Source: DASUPK01 sp963815665
GTDB taxonomy: Bacteria; Actinomycetota; Thermoleophilia; Solirubrobacterales; 70-9
Assembly: GCA_963815665.1 (NCBI GenBank)
Contig: CAWFHN010000023.1
Coordinates: forward strand, 179,435-243,434
DNA: 64,000 bases
Direction of reading: 5' to 3'
The notes below the pieces were generated by a model. It was given only the letters and a program-made list of their open reading frames with translations. It had not been told where the DNA came from and searched no databases. Shown here piece after piece: positions 44,354 through 52,432 of the stretch (its first letter is position 1; each line of letters starts with the position of its first letter). The translations under genes and the position numbers were made by a program.

Positions 44354-45286
44354 CTAGGACGGAATGTCGTCGTCCACCGTCACCTGATCGGCTCGTTCGA
44401 GCAGTTCGTCCAGGTGCTCCGTCACCAGCTCGGGGATGGGCCGGCCGTCGAAGTTGCCGTCGATCAGCTGGGAGTTGGTGGTGCCCGCACTCTCCACGCG
44501 CTCGACCATCTCGTCCGTCCAGAACGCGGCGGGGATCGTCTTCAACATGTTCAGGTTGGCACGGGCGTCATCGAAGCTGTGGCTGTTCGCGTACGCGTGC
44601 GCGACCGCGGGTGCCATCTTCGCCTTGGTCATTTCGTTCGTCGCGAGGGTGTCGAAGATGCCCCGTGCGAGCGTGTATGCGGCCCTGTCGGTGGTGTCAC
44701 CGGGTAGCGCTTGGTACTTCCCGATGAACCCGTGCGGGTCTGCGCCTTGCCGGATCGGGACGATTAGTACCCCGCGATGCACAGCGAACCCGACCTCTTG
44801 ATCGCACCACTTGCTCCCGATGAAGTCCTCGGTCAGGATCGCCGCGAGCGCGTCGCACGTGCCGAGCGCGGACTCGATCTCGTCCATCCACTCCTTCGTC
44901 GGTTCGATCATGTCGTGCGCGACGAAGGTGTCGATCCCGCGGTCGAGGAGGAGCCTGCGCAGCTCCCCGGCGAGGACCTTGTTCGCATGGGTGTGGCTCA
45001 GGAAGAGCCGGAAGAACCCCGCTCGCCACGGTCCAGCGGTCCCCGTTGATGGCCCCCCGCTGACGTCCGGGTACATGTGGGCGTGCAGCCCGACCACGGC
45101 GTCGTCCGTCGCGCGTCCCATGCGCTTCGTGACGTACTCGTAGTCGCTGTCCACCCGGTCGGTATCCCATAGTCCCTCGACACCGAACTGGTCTAGCGCG
45201 AGATCCATATCTGCCCGCGGCTGGGTCTCCATCGCCTGGCCGATCAGCTTGATGAGGGTGATCCGCTCTCCGGGCGTGAGGGCCAT
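44354..45286 (-). CDS. TIR-domain protein with N-terminal helical domain
   Basis: A 310-residue protein. Residues 1-85 form a helical N-terminal domain (ITLIKLIGQAMETQPRADM, YVTKRMGRATDDAVVGL) of a type seen before TIR effectors. The TIR domain (about 91-225) begins FRLFLSHTHANK, with a BB-loop-like region and SKWCDQEVGFA carrying the expected catalytic glutamate (Glu164). A C-terminal region of about 85 residues ends acidic. Bacterial TIR domains cleave NAD+ or make cyclic ADP-ribose signals on phage infection. The start is ATG at 45286. Likely anti-phage, but not a match to a named system I can recognise. Confidence 0.82.
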   Translation of the reverse strand: MALTPGERITLIKLIGQAMETQPRADMDLALDQFGVEGLWDTDRVDSDYEYVTKRMGRATDDAVVGLHAHMYPDVSGGPSTGTAGPWRAGFFRLFLSHTHANKVLAGELRRLLLDRGIDTFVAHDMIEPTKEWMDEIESALGTCDALAAILTEDFIGSKWCDQEVGFAVHRGVLIVPIRQGADPHGFIGKYQALPGDTTDRAAYTLARGIFDTLATNEMTKAKMAPAVAHAYANSHSFDDARANLNMLKTIPAAFWTDEMVERVESAGTTNSQLIDGNFDGRPIPELVTEHLDELLERADQVTVDDDIPS

Positions 45287-45378
45287 TGCCGCATCCTAGA
45301 TCCCGTTGCGGCGGGTTCCGTCATGGACGGTGACTAGCGTATGCGGGCTATCGAATCGACAGAAGGAGGGTTGCCGTC

Positions 45379-45609
45379 ATGGCGACCATCATCAACTTCG
45401 GACCAACACAGCCGCCCACCGACACGATGGACCTCGGCCCGCACGAGGATCAGATGACCGTCATGGAGGACACGGGCGAGGTCGCGCACACCCTCGCGAC
45501 CGCCAACGGGTCGTGGCCGCAACTCACCCAGGACATGAGCGGACGCGGAACACGGCCGGTCTTCGTGAACCCGGCGAGTGTGCGGTTCGTTATCGAGAAG
45601 CCGTCGTGA
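45379..45609 (+). CDS. Small island protein, function unknown
   Basis: A 76-residue protein with a strong ribosome site (AAGGAGGG) 9-10 bp before its ATG. Sequence is acidic in the middle (HEDQMTVMEDTGEVAHTL) and ends VFVNPASVRFVIEKPS. There is no recognised domain. It starts 92 bp from the divergent TIR gene and is followed after 16 bp by the next gene, so the two form a small operon. Could be an antitoxin-like or regulatory partner; no direct evidence. Confidence 0.65.
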   Translation: MATIINFGPTQPPTDTMDLGPHEDQMTVMEDTGEVAHTLATANGSWPQLTQDMSGRGTRPVFVNPASVRFVIEKPS

Positions 45610-45625
45610 CTAACGCCCGCGGCTA

Positions 45626-46207
45626 GTGCCGCCGCTCCCGGATGAGGAGCTCACCCGCTGGGCGCGGGAGCACCTGGTCTACGAGGTGCGGATGTTCGCC
45701 TACGCGGCGCTGCGTCTTGACGAGATCCGGGACCGACCCCGAGACCATGCGTCGAACGTTCTCCTCGAAGCATTCGCCGTCCACACCCGCTGCCTGATGG
45801 AGTTCCTCTGGGGTCGCCGCCGGAGCCACCACATGGATGCGTTCGCCTCGGACTTCTGCGACGAGGGGGGCTGGGACTTCACCTGGGAGGACCTGCCCCC
45901 GACGCTCGCCTCGCTCACGGAAGATCGGCGGTTCGGGCAGGAGGTGGCGCACCTCAGTTACGAGCGGTCGAACGTGCCGCCGAACACGAAGGACTGGCCG
46001 ATCAGCGAGATCGTCCATGAGATCGTCGAAGCCCTTCAGGAGTTTTCCATCTGCGCTCTGCCGACCAGGCTTGACATCGACACGAGAGATGCGATGGAGT
46101 TCCCAGCCGGTGAATCAAAGGCGGGCCCGGTGTCGGTCGCGAGCCAGATCGTCCGGCCCTACACCGGCGGCACCATCGAGGTCGCGGACTTCACCATCGG
46201 CAGCTAG
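45626..46207 (+). CDS. Helical protein, possibly HEPN-like, function unknown
   Basis: A 193-residue protein, mostly helical in the first 130 residues. The segment YAALRLDEIRDRPRDHASN, then LLEAFAVHTRCLMEFL resembles the two-helix core of small families sometimes assigned to HEPN, with an R-x5-H arrangement in RDRPRDH. The C-terminal third is beta-like. Start GTG at 45626. It lies behind a 76-residue gene and before the tRNA attachment site. If truly HEPN, it could be an RNase toxin; this is a weak suggestion. Confidence 0.5.
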   Translation: MPPLPDEELTRWAREHLVYEVRMFAYAALRLDEIRDRPRDHASNVLLEAFAVHTRCLMEFLWGRRRSHHMDAFASDFCDEGGWDFTWEDLPPTLASLTEDRRFGQEVAHLSYERSNVPPNTKDWPISEIVHEIVEALQEFSICALPTRLDIDTRDAMEFPAGESKAGPVSVASQIVRPYTGGTIEVADFTIGS

Positions 46208-46219
46208 CGATCCGCGTTT

Positions 46220-46236
46220 GTACCCTTCTCGTACCC
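46220..46236. repeat. Paired GTACCC repeat, 11-bp period, right arm
   Basis: GTACCC at 46220-46225 and 46231-46236, separated by TTCTC. Spacing and orientation equal the left pair at 39974-39990. It is 51 bp from the attachment core. Together the two pairs look like integrase or Xis arm sites at both ends of the island. Confidence 0.55.
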
Positions 46237-46287
46237 TCGAGCGGCAGCGTGGGAAGACGTACTTCACAGAATCCCCTGCTAACCACG

Positions 46288-46363
<76 letters not shown>

Positions 46364-46388
46364 CGAGGCTGAGGTTAGTGCGCCGGGA

Positions 46389-46755
46389 TCACGCCAGCGG
46401 GACCTCGACTGCGGCGTCGACGCCCGGGTAGTACTCCGTGACCCGGTCCGCGCCGTACTTGTTGCCGAAGGCCTCGACGACATGGTCGACGGTGGAAGGG
46501 TCTTCGGTCGGCTTCGCCTCCACCTCGAGCTCGGTCTCGTCCGCCGCCAAGCCGATCGTCGGCGTCTTCTCAACGTTCCGGTACCAGTCGCTCTTCGATC
46601 CGCTGACGAGGAGCAGCAGGATCTTGTCGCCCTCCTCGACGAACCAGATCGGGCGGGAGCTCTCGTTGCCGGACTTGCGGGCGGTGGTGGTGAGCTCGAC
46701 CTCGTTGGTCCGTACGCCACGGGACCTTGCCCGAGTCCGACGTGATGATGGCCAT
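46389..46755 (-). pseudogene. Split-barrel (DUF385/PPOX-like) protein with one frameshift as read
   Basis: Begins MAIITSDSGKVPWRT at the ATG 46755, then needs a one-base deletion at the GG corresponding to 46710-46711 to continue as TNEVELTTTARKSGNESS, RPIWFVEEGDKILLLL and SDWYRNVEKTPTIGLAA, ending EYYPGVDAAVEVPLA. The length is 367 bases, one more than a multiple of three. Corrected, it is a 121-residue deazaflavin/FMN-binding split-barrel-like protein. Either a sequence error or a recently broken gene just outside the island. Confidence 0.72.
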
Positions 46756-46774
46756 GTAGGACTAGGCTGCTCCC

Positions 46775-48238
46775 GTGTCTCGACTGCGATTTGGCCTGCT
46801 GCTCGCGTTGATGCTGGGAGGGTTGGTCTTGGGCGCGCCCGGATCGGCCCTTGCCGGCCGCGCCGAGAGGGCCGTGGCGAGCGGCTCGGCGGCCCTCAGC
46901 CCGTGCGACCTGAATGCCGGCCCCCGATTTCGCTGCGGCCGGATCACGGTCCCGGCGGTCCGGGCGGACCCCAGCCTTGGAGACCAGTCGATCTTCCTCG
47001 CGGTCCTGCCGCGGGAGCGGGCGGGGAAGCCCGCCGTGGGGACCATCGTCGCCGTTGAAGGCGGCCCCGGCTACGCGAGCACCAACTTCGACTCGGCGAA
47101 GTCGTACAAGGCCGTCTTCGGGCCTCTGCTGCGCCGCCGCGACCTCGTGCTGATCGACCAGCGCGGCACCGGGCACTCGCAGGCGGTGAATTGCCCGCAG
47201 CTGCAGCGTGGGATGGTCCCGGAGGTGGTCGCGACCGCCTCCTGCGCGAATCAGCTCGGCGCTCGCTACGAGGGCTTCACCTCGGCCGAGTCAGCGGCCG
47301 ACATCGAGGCCGTCCGCACCGCGCTCGGCCTGGGGCCGATCACCCTGTACGGAGACTCGTACGGAACCCTGCTGGCCCAGGCGTACTCGGTCCGCTACCC
47401 CTCCAGCCTGCGCTCGATGGTGCTCTCCTCGGCTTACCCGGCCGACGATCCCTTCTGGAGGACGATCTATCCGGCGGCGATGCGGGCGCTGAAGCTCAGC
47501 TGCGCCCGAAGCTCATCCTGCCGCGCCAGGGCCGCGTCTCTCTGTGGCGGCAAGAGGCTGCGGTGCTCGTGGGACGGCAAGCAGCGCTTCCGTCATGCGC
47601 TCGCCCGGATCCAGCGCACGGGCGGCCCGCTCAACGGCACGCTCTCATTCCTGCTCGAGGCCGGGACCTGGTCGCCGAACTCCTATTTGGCGCTGAACCG
47701 GGCGGTCACCGAGTACCTGGCGGGCGACCCCGGGCGCCTCGATCGCATCGCCCGCGAGGGGCGGCCCGGCGACGGCGACTTCCACTACTTCTCCACCGGA
47801 ATGGGCACCGCGGTCGAGTGCAACGACTATCCGGTGGCGTGGAACCGCAACACCGCCGGCTTCGCCCAGCGCACGGCGCAGCTCGATCAGTCGATCGCCG
47901 CGTTCCCACGCCGCAGGCTGTTCGCCTCGCTGACGGTGAGCCAGTGGATGACCCTCCCGTCCACGGGCTTCACGGGCTGCCTCTCCTGGCCGCCGCCGAC
48001 GGCGTCGATGGAGCCGCCCGTGCCGAGCGGCGCGACGCAGCCCGCCGGGCTGCCGGTCCTGGTGCTCTCCGGCGAGTTCGACGACATCACCACAGTCACC
48101 GAGGCCCGCGAGGTGGCGCGCCACTACCCCTCATCGCGACTTGGCATCGTCCCCAACCGCGGGCACGTCTCGGATCTGTACTACCCACACCGCTCGCCGG
48201 CGGTGCGCTGGATCCGGCGCTTCGTCGCCGGTCACTAG
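46775..48238 (+). CDS. Secreted alpha/beta hydrolase (tripeptidyl-aminopeptidase-like)
   Basis: A 487-residue exported hydrolase with a signal peptide (about residues 1-27). The nucleophile elbow is GDSYGTLLA, the oxyanion-side motif is VAVEGGPGYAS, LIDQRGTGHSQ is the typical proline-iminopeptidase/TAP motif, the acid lies in SGEFDDITTV and the His in NRGHVSDL. The TAP-like C-terminal domain is present. It probably trims peptides outside the cell. The GTG start at 46775 is divergent from the split-barrel gene, 19 bp apart. Confidence 0.88.
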   Translation: MSRLRFGLLLALMLGGLVLGAPGSALAGRAERAVASGSAALSPCDLNAGPRFRCGRITVPAVRADPSLGDQSIFLAVLPRERAGKPAVGTIVAVEGGPGYASTNFDSAKSYKAVFGPLLRRRDLVLIDQRGTGHSQAVNCPQLQRGMVPEVVATASCANQLGARYEGFTSAESAADIEAVRTALGLGPITLYGDSYGTLLAQAYSVRYPSSLRSMVLSSAYPADDPFWRTIYPAAMRALKLSCARSSSCRARAASLCGGKRLRCSWDGKQRFRHALARIQRTGGPLNGTLSFLLEAGTWSPNSYLALNRAVTEYLAGDPGRLDRIAREGRPGDGDFHYFSTGMGTAVECNDYPVAWNRNTAGFAQRTAQLDQSIAAFPRRRLFASLTVSQWMTLPSTGFTGCLSWPPPTASMEPPVPSGATQPAGLPVLVLSGEFDDITTVTEAREVARHYPSSRLGIVPNRGHVSDLYYPHRSPAVRWIRRFVAGH

Positions 48239-48877
48239 CTACTCGGGCTCGTCGTAGAGGCTCTCGACGGCGAGCTGCTGGCCCTGTGAGCTCCACACCT
48301 TGACCTCCAGGTAGAGCTCGTCCGGAAAGCCCTTGACGGCGTCGAGGGCGACCAGGGTGAACCGCTCGTCGGTCACCGGAGTCTGGTCGACCACCTCGGC
48401 GTCGAGCTCAGCGGTGGCGGCCGTCGCGCCGCGGACCAGCGGCGTCCCCCAGACGAGGGTGACGTCGCCGCGCCGGTCGCTCTCGCCGCGCCATGCCCCG
48501 ATCACCTCCTCGTTCAGGTCGATCAGCCAATCCGGGTTCTGGTCCGCTGTGACGTCGGTGAAGTCGGCCTTCGCCTCGAAGCCGCCCGCCTCGCCGGTCT
48601 CCTCCTCGTCCGGCCGGACGAAGGAGACGAAGCCGAAGTACTCGCTCGGCTCCTGGGCGCCCTCGACGGGTGCGACGGCCGGCACGTAGACGCGACCGCC
48701 CCAGGCACGCTCGGGGAACCAGGTCACCTCGCCCGGCGGCCCGCCCGCCTCGGGGATGTAGGGCTCGCACGCCTTGGCGAACTCGTCGCGGAGCCGCTGG
48801 CCCCAGCGCCCATAGGGCAGGCCTTCGGTGCTCGCGTTGGCGACGAAGCGGGGTATGGGCTGGCGGACCGGTGGCAC
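48239..48877 (-). CDS. Conserved protein of unknown function
   Basis: A 212-residue acidic, soluble protein with no signal or membrane segment. It has PYGRWGQRLRDEFAKACEPY near residue 22 and aromatic-rich strands such as EYFGFVSFVRPDEEE. No family recognised. It follows the convergent hydrolase immediately (stop next to stop) and is 11 bp downstream of galT, so it is probably part of the galT transcript. Confidence 0.62.
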   Translation of the reverse strand: MPPVRQPIPRFVANASTEGLPYGRWGQRLRDEFAKACEPYIPEAGGPPGEVTWFPERAWGGRVYVPAVAPVEGAQEPSEYFGFVSFVRPDEEETGEAGGFEAKADFTDVTADQNPDWLIDLNEEVIGAWRGESDRRGDVTLVWGTPLVRGATAATAELDAEVVDQTPVTDERFTLVALDAVKGFPDELYLEVKVWSSQGQQLAVESLYDEPE

Positions 48878-48888
48878 GGGCGCGGACC

Positions 48889-49962
48889 CTAGCTGTCCAG
48901 CGCCTCGCGCAGCTCGGCCGCGGCGCGCTCGGGAGGGAAGACGTTGAGCTCCACGCCGGTCGACATCTCGAAGCCGGCGCGGATGCCGATCCGGGGAGCG
49001 ATGTCGAGATGCCAGTGGAACGGCTCGGCGCCCCGGGGAGCCGTCAGCGTCCAGGCGTTGAGCTGGGGTGCCCCGTCGAAGCGAGCCTCCAGCGCCCGCA
49101 GCGCGGTGCGGAGCATCCCGAGACCGACCTCGCCGTCCCGCTCGAAGCTGGGAGCCGGCTGCCTGGGGATGATCCGCAGCTCGAAGGGCGACCGGGAGGC
49201 CCAGGGGCAGATCAGCAGCGCATCGTCGTCGATCGCGACCAGGCGCTCCTGGCGGCGCACCTCCTCCGAGGCGATCTCGGCGAGCAGGTCGCCTCCCATC
49301 GTGTGCTGGTTGTAGGAGGCGAAGCGTTCCCGCTCACGCGCCACCTGAGCTGGGACGAAGCCGAGCGCATAGAGCTGCGCGTGGCTGTGCTCCAGGGAGG
49401 CGCCTGCCTCCTTGCCCTCGTTGACGATCAGCTGGACGTAGCCGGAGCGCTCGGCGTGCGCGCTCATCCGCTCCCGCCAGCCTGCGACCGCGGCGGACAG
49501 CTCCGAGTCGTCGAGCTGGCCCAGCGAGGTGCGGTGCCGGGGCGAGTGGATGATCACCTCGTGGAAGCCCGTCGCCACGGTCGCCTTGAAGAGGTCCGGT
49601 TCCCTTCCCCTGGATGACGCCCGCAGCGGGTCCCCGGCGGCCGTCAGGCCCTCATCGGCCTCGGCGCCTGCGGTGTCGTCCTCGGCGATCTGAGCCAGCG
49701 CCGGATAGAGGTTGGGGACGGCGCGGACCCGCCAGCCCGCGCTGTCCGGGGGTCCGCCGCCCGGGCGGTCCGCCCAGACCTCGGGCGGGGTGCGGTCCTC
49801 GCGGCCCTCGCAAAACGGGCACTTGTCGCGGGCCTCGGGGTTCTCCTGGGTCGGCGTTCCGCCGAAGTCGAACGGGCGATCGGCCCGGGCGGGCGAGAGG
49901 ATCGTCCGCAGCCCGGTCAGCTGGTCGATGCGGATCTCGGGGGTCGGCTTCCGATCGGCCAT
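48889..49962 (-). CDS. galT: Galactose-1-phosphate uridylyltransferase
   Basis: A 357-residue enzyme that exchanges UMP between UDP-glucose and galactose-1-phosphate. The N-terminal half has the zinc-type motif KCPFCEGRED. The histidine motif appears as EHSHAQLYAL, a member-specific form of HPHxQ in which the first histidine-proline pair is changed to HSHAQ; this form occurs in actinobacterial and archaeal galT. The ATG overlaps the next gene's stop as TGATG-type junction. Length is normal. Confidence 0.87.
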   Translation of the reverse strand: MADRKPTPEIRIDQLTGLRTILSPARADRPFDFGGTPTQENPEARDKCPFCEGREDRTPPEVWADRPGGGPPDSAGWRVRAVPNLYPALAQIAEDDTAGAEADEGLTAAGDPLRASSRGREPDLFKATVATGFHEVIIHSPRHRTSLGQLDDSELSAAVAGWRERMSAHAERSGYVQLIVNEGKEAGASLEHSHAQLYALGFVPAQVARERERFASYNQHTMGGDLLAEIASEEVRRQERLVAIDDDALLICPWASRSPFELRIIPRQPAPSFERDGEVGLGMLRTALRALEARFDGAPQLNAWTLTAPRGAEPFHWHLDIAPRIGIRAGFEMSTGVELNVFPPERAAAELREALDS

Positions 49963-50381
49963 CAGAGGGACTTGGTCATCCGGATGTGCTCGATGTCAGC
50001 GTCGATGAACGTCTCCCCCTCCGGCTCATAGCCGTGGGAGCCGTAGAAATCCTGGGCGCGCAGCTGGGAGTTGAGGACCATCGTCTCCGCGCCTGCGGCG
50101 CGCCCTTCCTCCTCGCACCAGTCCAGCAGGCGGGCACCCACCCCGAGCTTCCGATGGCGAGCATCGACGACCATCCGCTCGAGCTTGCAGACACCGGCCC
50201 CCGGATACCGCAATCGACAGGTTGCGACGATCCCGGACTCGTCCAGCGCCACCACCTGGGTCGCCTCGTCGTCGAGCCCGTCCACCTCCAGCTCGGGGTC
50301 GACGCCCTGCTCGTCGCAGAACACCCGGATGCGGAGGTCCATCGCGGCCTCGATCTCCTTGGCGTCACGGGTTGAGCGCAC
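49962..50381 (-). CDS. GNAT-family N-acetyltransferase (ElaA-like)
   Basis: A 139-residue acetyltransferase. It opens with DLRIRVFCDEQGVDPELEVD, the ElaA/GNAT pattern, has the acetyl-CoA loop RHRKLGVGARLLDWCEEEGR, and FYGSHGYEPEGETFID at the C-terminus. Substrate unknown. The GTG at 50381 is used. It overlaps galT by one base and is followed upstream by the slipin gene on the same strand. Confidence 0.86.
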   Translation of the reverse strand: MRSTRDAKEIEAAMDLRIRVFCDEQGVDPELEVDGLDDEATQVVALDESGIVATCRLRYPGAGVCKLERMVVDARHRKLGVGARLLDWCEEEGRAAGAETMVLNSQLRAQDFYGSHGYEPEGETFIDADIEHIRMTKSL

Positions 50382-50407
50382 CGTGACGGTGAGGCGGCTG
50401 TGGGCGG

Positions 50408-51175
50408 TCAGCTTCCCGGCTTCTTGGTGAATCGCTGGAAGGCGTCGATGAACTCGATCGGCAGCGGGAAGACGATCGTCGTGTTCTGGTTGACGCCCAT
50501 CTCGAGCAGCGTCTGCAGGTAGCGCAGCTGCAGGGTGGCCGGGTTCTTGGAGATGATGTCCGCGGCCTGCGCCAGCTTCTCGGCGGCCTGGTACTCGCCC
50601 TCGGCGTTGATGATCTTCGCGCGGCGCTCCCTCTCCGCCTCGGCCTGGCGCGCCATCGCCCTCTGCATCTGCTCGGGGATCTCGACGTCCTTGATCTCGA
50701 CGGTGCTGACCTTCACGCCCCAGGGCTCGGTCTGGTCGTCGATGATCTTCTGCAGGTCCTCGTTGAGCCGCTCGCGCTCGGCGAGCAGCGTGTCGAGGTC
50801 CGCCTTGCCGAGCACGGAGCGCAGGGTGGTCTGGGCGATCTGGGAGGTGGCGAGCAGGAAGTTCTCGACCTCGACGATCGACTTGTTCGGGTCGATCACC
50901 CGGAAGTAGCAGACGGCGTTCACGCGGGCCGGGACGTTGTCGCGCGTGATCACCTCCTGTGGAGGGATATTGAGCGTCACCGTCCGCAGGTCGACCCGGA
51001 CCATCCGGTCGATCACCGGGACCAGGAGGATCAACCCGGGGCCTTTCTGGGCGATCAGCCGGCCGAGCCTGAAGATCACTCCGCGCTCGTACTCCCTCAG
51101 CACCCGCACCGCCGAGCCGAGGAAGATCAACACGAAGAACGCAACGACTACGACGACGCCGATCGCTATGGCCAT
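50408..51175 (-). CDS. Slipin/SPFH (band 7) membrane protein
   Basis: A 255-residue SPFH protein with one N-terminal membrane helix (about residues 3-22). The band-7 domain reads EYERGVIFRLGRL, VRVDLRTVTLNIPPQEV and VSTVEIKDVEIPEQMQRAM. A coiled-coil helix region follows (about 180-220). Slipins scaffold membrane microdomains. It pairs with the NfeD-type gene immediately upstream on the minus strand, the usual partner. Confidence 0.93.
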   Translation of the reverse strand: MAIAIGVVVVVAFFVLIFLGSAVRVLREYERGVIFRLGRLIAQKGPGLILLVPVIDRMVRVDLRTVTLNIPPQEVITRDNVPARVNAVCYFRVIDPNKSIVEVENFLLATSQIAQTTLRSVLGKADLDTLLAERERLNEDLQKIIDDQTEPWGVKVSTVEIKDVEIPEQMQRAMARQAEAERERRAKIINAEGEYQAAEKLAQAADIISKNPATLQLRYLQTLLEMGVNQNTTIVFPLPIEFIDAFQRFTKKPGS

Positions 51176-51178
51176 CCT

Positions 51179-51646
51179 TTAAGTCCCTTTCTCTGCGACT
51201 GCCGGCTGGCCCTCAGCCGCCGGTTGCACCACCAGCGTCAGGCCGTCCACCGACTTGATGCGCACTCTAGTGCCTAGGCCGATCGGGCCCTCGCCGCTCG
51301 CGCGAGCTCGCCAGAGAGCGCCGGCGACGAACACCTGACCCTCAGGGTCGAGCGGCTCCCTGACCTCGGCCACCGAGCCGACCAGCTCCTCCCACCCGGT
51401 TCGAACGGGCTGGTCGCGGTGGGCTGCCAGCGCTTTGCGGCTGGCGAAGACGATGAAGCCCGCGAGGATCCCCCCCGCGATCACGATCGCGGCGACCGGC
51501 AGATCGTGTCCGGCACCGCGCCAGGCGAAGCCCGCGCCGACCAGGCAGCCGACACCGAGCAGTCCTAGCACCGTCGTCGGCGCGTGCGCTTCCGCGATGA
51601 ACAGCAGCAGCGCGACCACGAGGAGTGCGATGGCGAGCTCGGTCAT
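51179..51646 (-). CDS. NfeD-family protein (short form)
   Basis: A 155-residue protein with about three or four membrane helices in the first 80 residues and a C-terminal OB-like domain (about 90-145: GSVAEVREPLDPEGQVFVAG). The N-terminal ClpP-like protease of long NfeD forms is missing. It starts the nfeD-slipin pair with a 3-bp gap. Thought to assist slipin function in the membrane. Confidence 0.9.
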   Translation of the reverse strand: MTELAIALLVVALLLFIAEAHAPTTVLGLLGVGCLVGAGFAWRGAGHDLPVAAIVIAGGILAGFIVFASRKALAAHRDQPVRTGWEELVGSVAEVREPLDPEGQVFVAGALWRARASGEGPIGLGTRVRIKSVDGLTLVVQPAAEGQPAVAEKGT

Positions 51647-51664
51647 GAATTCATTATCCGCCCA

Positions 51665-52282
51665 TCAGCGCGCGTATCGCTGAATATCGGCGGCGAGCTG
51701 GTCCTCACTCTGGTAGACGCCCTGGTGGGTGTAGGCGACGTTCCCAGCCCGGTCGTAGAAGACGGTCGCGGGATAGCCGATCCCGTGCAGCTCCTGGCGG
51801 ATCGACTTGTCGGGGTCGCGGTAGGAGGGATATGGCAGCGGCAGCTCGCCGAGGAACGTCTTGGCCGAGCCGCTCGAGTCGTCGGAGTCCACTCCGAGGA
51901 AGCCGATGTCCTTGGCGTGCTTCGAGGCCTGGGATTGGAGGAACGGGAACTCGAAGCGGCAGGGCCCGCACCAGGAGGCCCAGTCGTTGACGACCACCGG
52001 CGTGCCCTTGAGCGCCTGCAGGCGCTGGTCGAACGCGTCCTTGCCGCCGTCCAGCAGCTGGTTGGCCTGACCGCGGATCTCCGCGAGCTGGGGAGGCGCG
52101 CCGCTGAGCGGCTGGGTTGCCTGGTCGAGTGACAGCCGCGAATCCGGGTTCCCGCCGCTCCCGCCCGCGCAGCCGGCGACTGCCAGCGTCGCCGCCAGGG
52201 CGGCGACGCCGAGCAGCGCGCGGGCGGTCCCACGCCTGGATGAGCGGAAGTTCACATTTAGGGAATACGTGTCGACGATCAA
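51665..52282 (-). CDS. TlpA-like thioredoxin-fold lipoprotein
   Basis: A 205-residue protein with a signal and lipobox VAGC (about residue 38), so it is anchored on the outer face of the membrane. The thioredoxin-like domain has the redox motif WCGPC in DWASWCGPCRFEF and cis-Pro region GIGYPATVFYD. Likely reduces or transfers disulfides on exported proteins, possibly for cytochrome c maturation, whose ccm genes lie 9 kb away. An ATG start at 52282 is used; a start closer to the signal is possible. Confidence 0.88.
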   Translation of the reverse strand: MIVDTYSLNVNFRSSRRGTARALLGVAALAATLAVAGCAGGSGGNPDSRLSLDQATQPLSGAPPQLAEIRGQANQLLDGGKDAFDQRLQALKGTPVVVNDWASWCGPCRFEFPFLQSQASKHAKDIGFLGVDSDDSSGSAKTFLGELPLPYPSYRDPDKSIRQELHGIGYPATVFYDRAGNVAYTHQGVYQSEDQLAADIQRYAR

Positions 52283-52432
52283 GAGTGCTTTAATTCCTAC
52301 CGGTCCATCAAGTTCCTGGACCCAGGGAGAGCCCGGAGCGGACAGCCGTATCTCGGGTGTCTTCCGTGATCAGGCCAATTTCGCCTCGCCATCCTTTCGT
52401 GTGGCGGGCAACGGCGGATCAGAGAGCCTCAG

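Noticed and set aside
43653..45286. Assignment of the TIR pair as Thoeris or another named TIR system
   Set aside because: No SIR2-SLOG or other named partner is present and the membrane protein matches no partner that I recognise.
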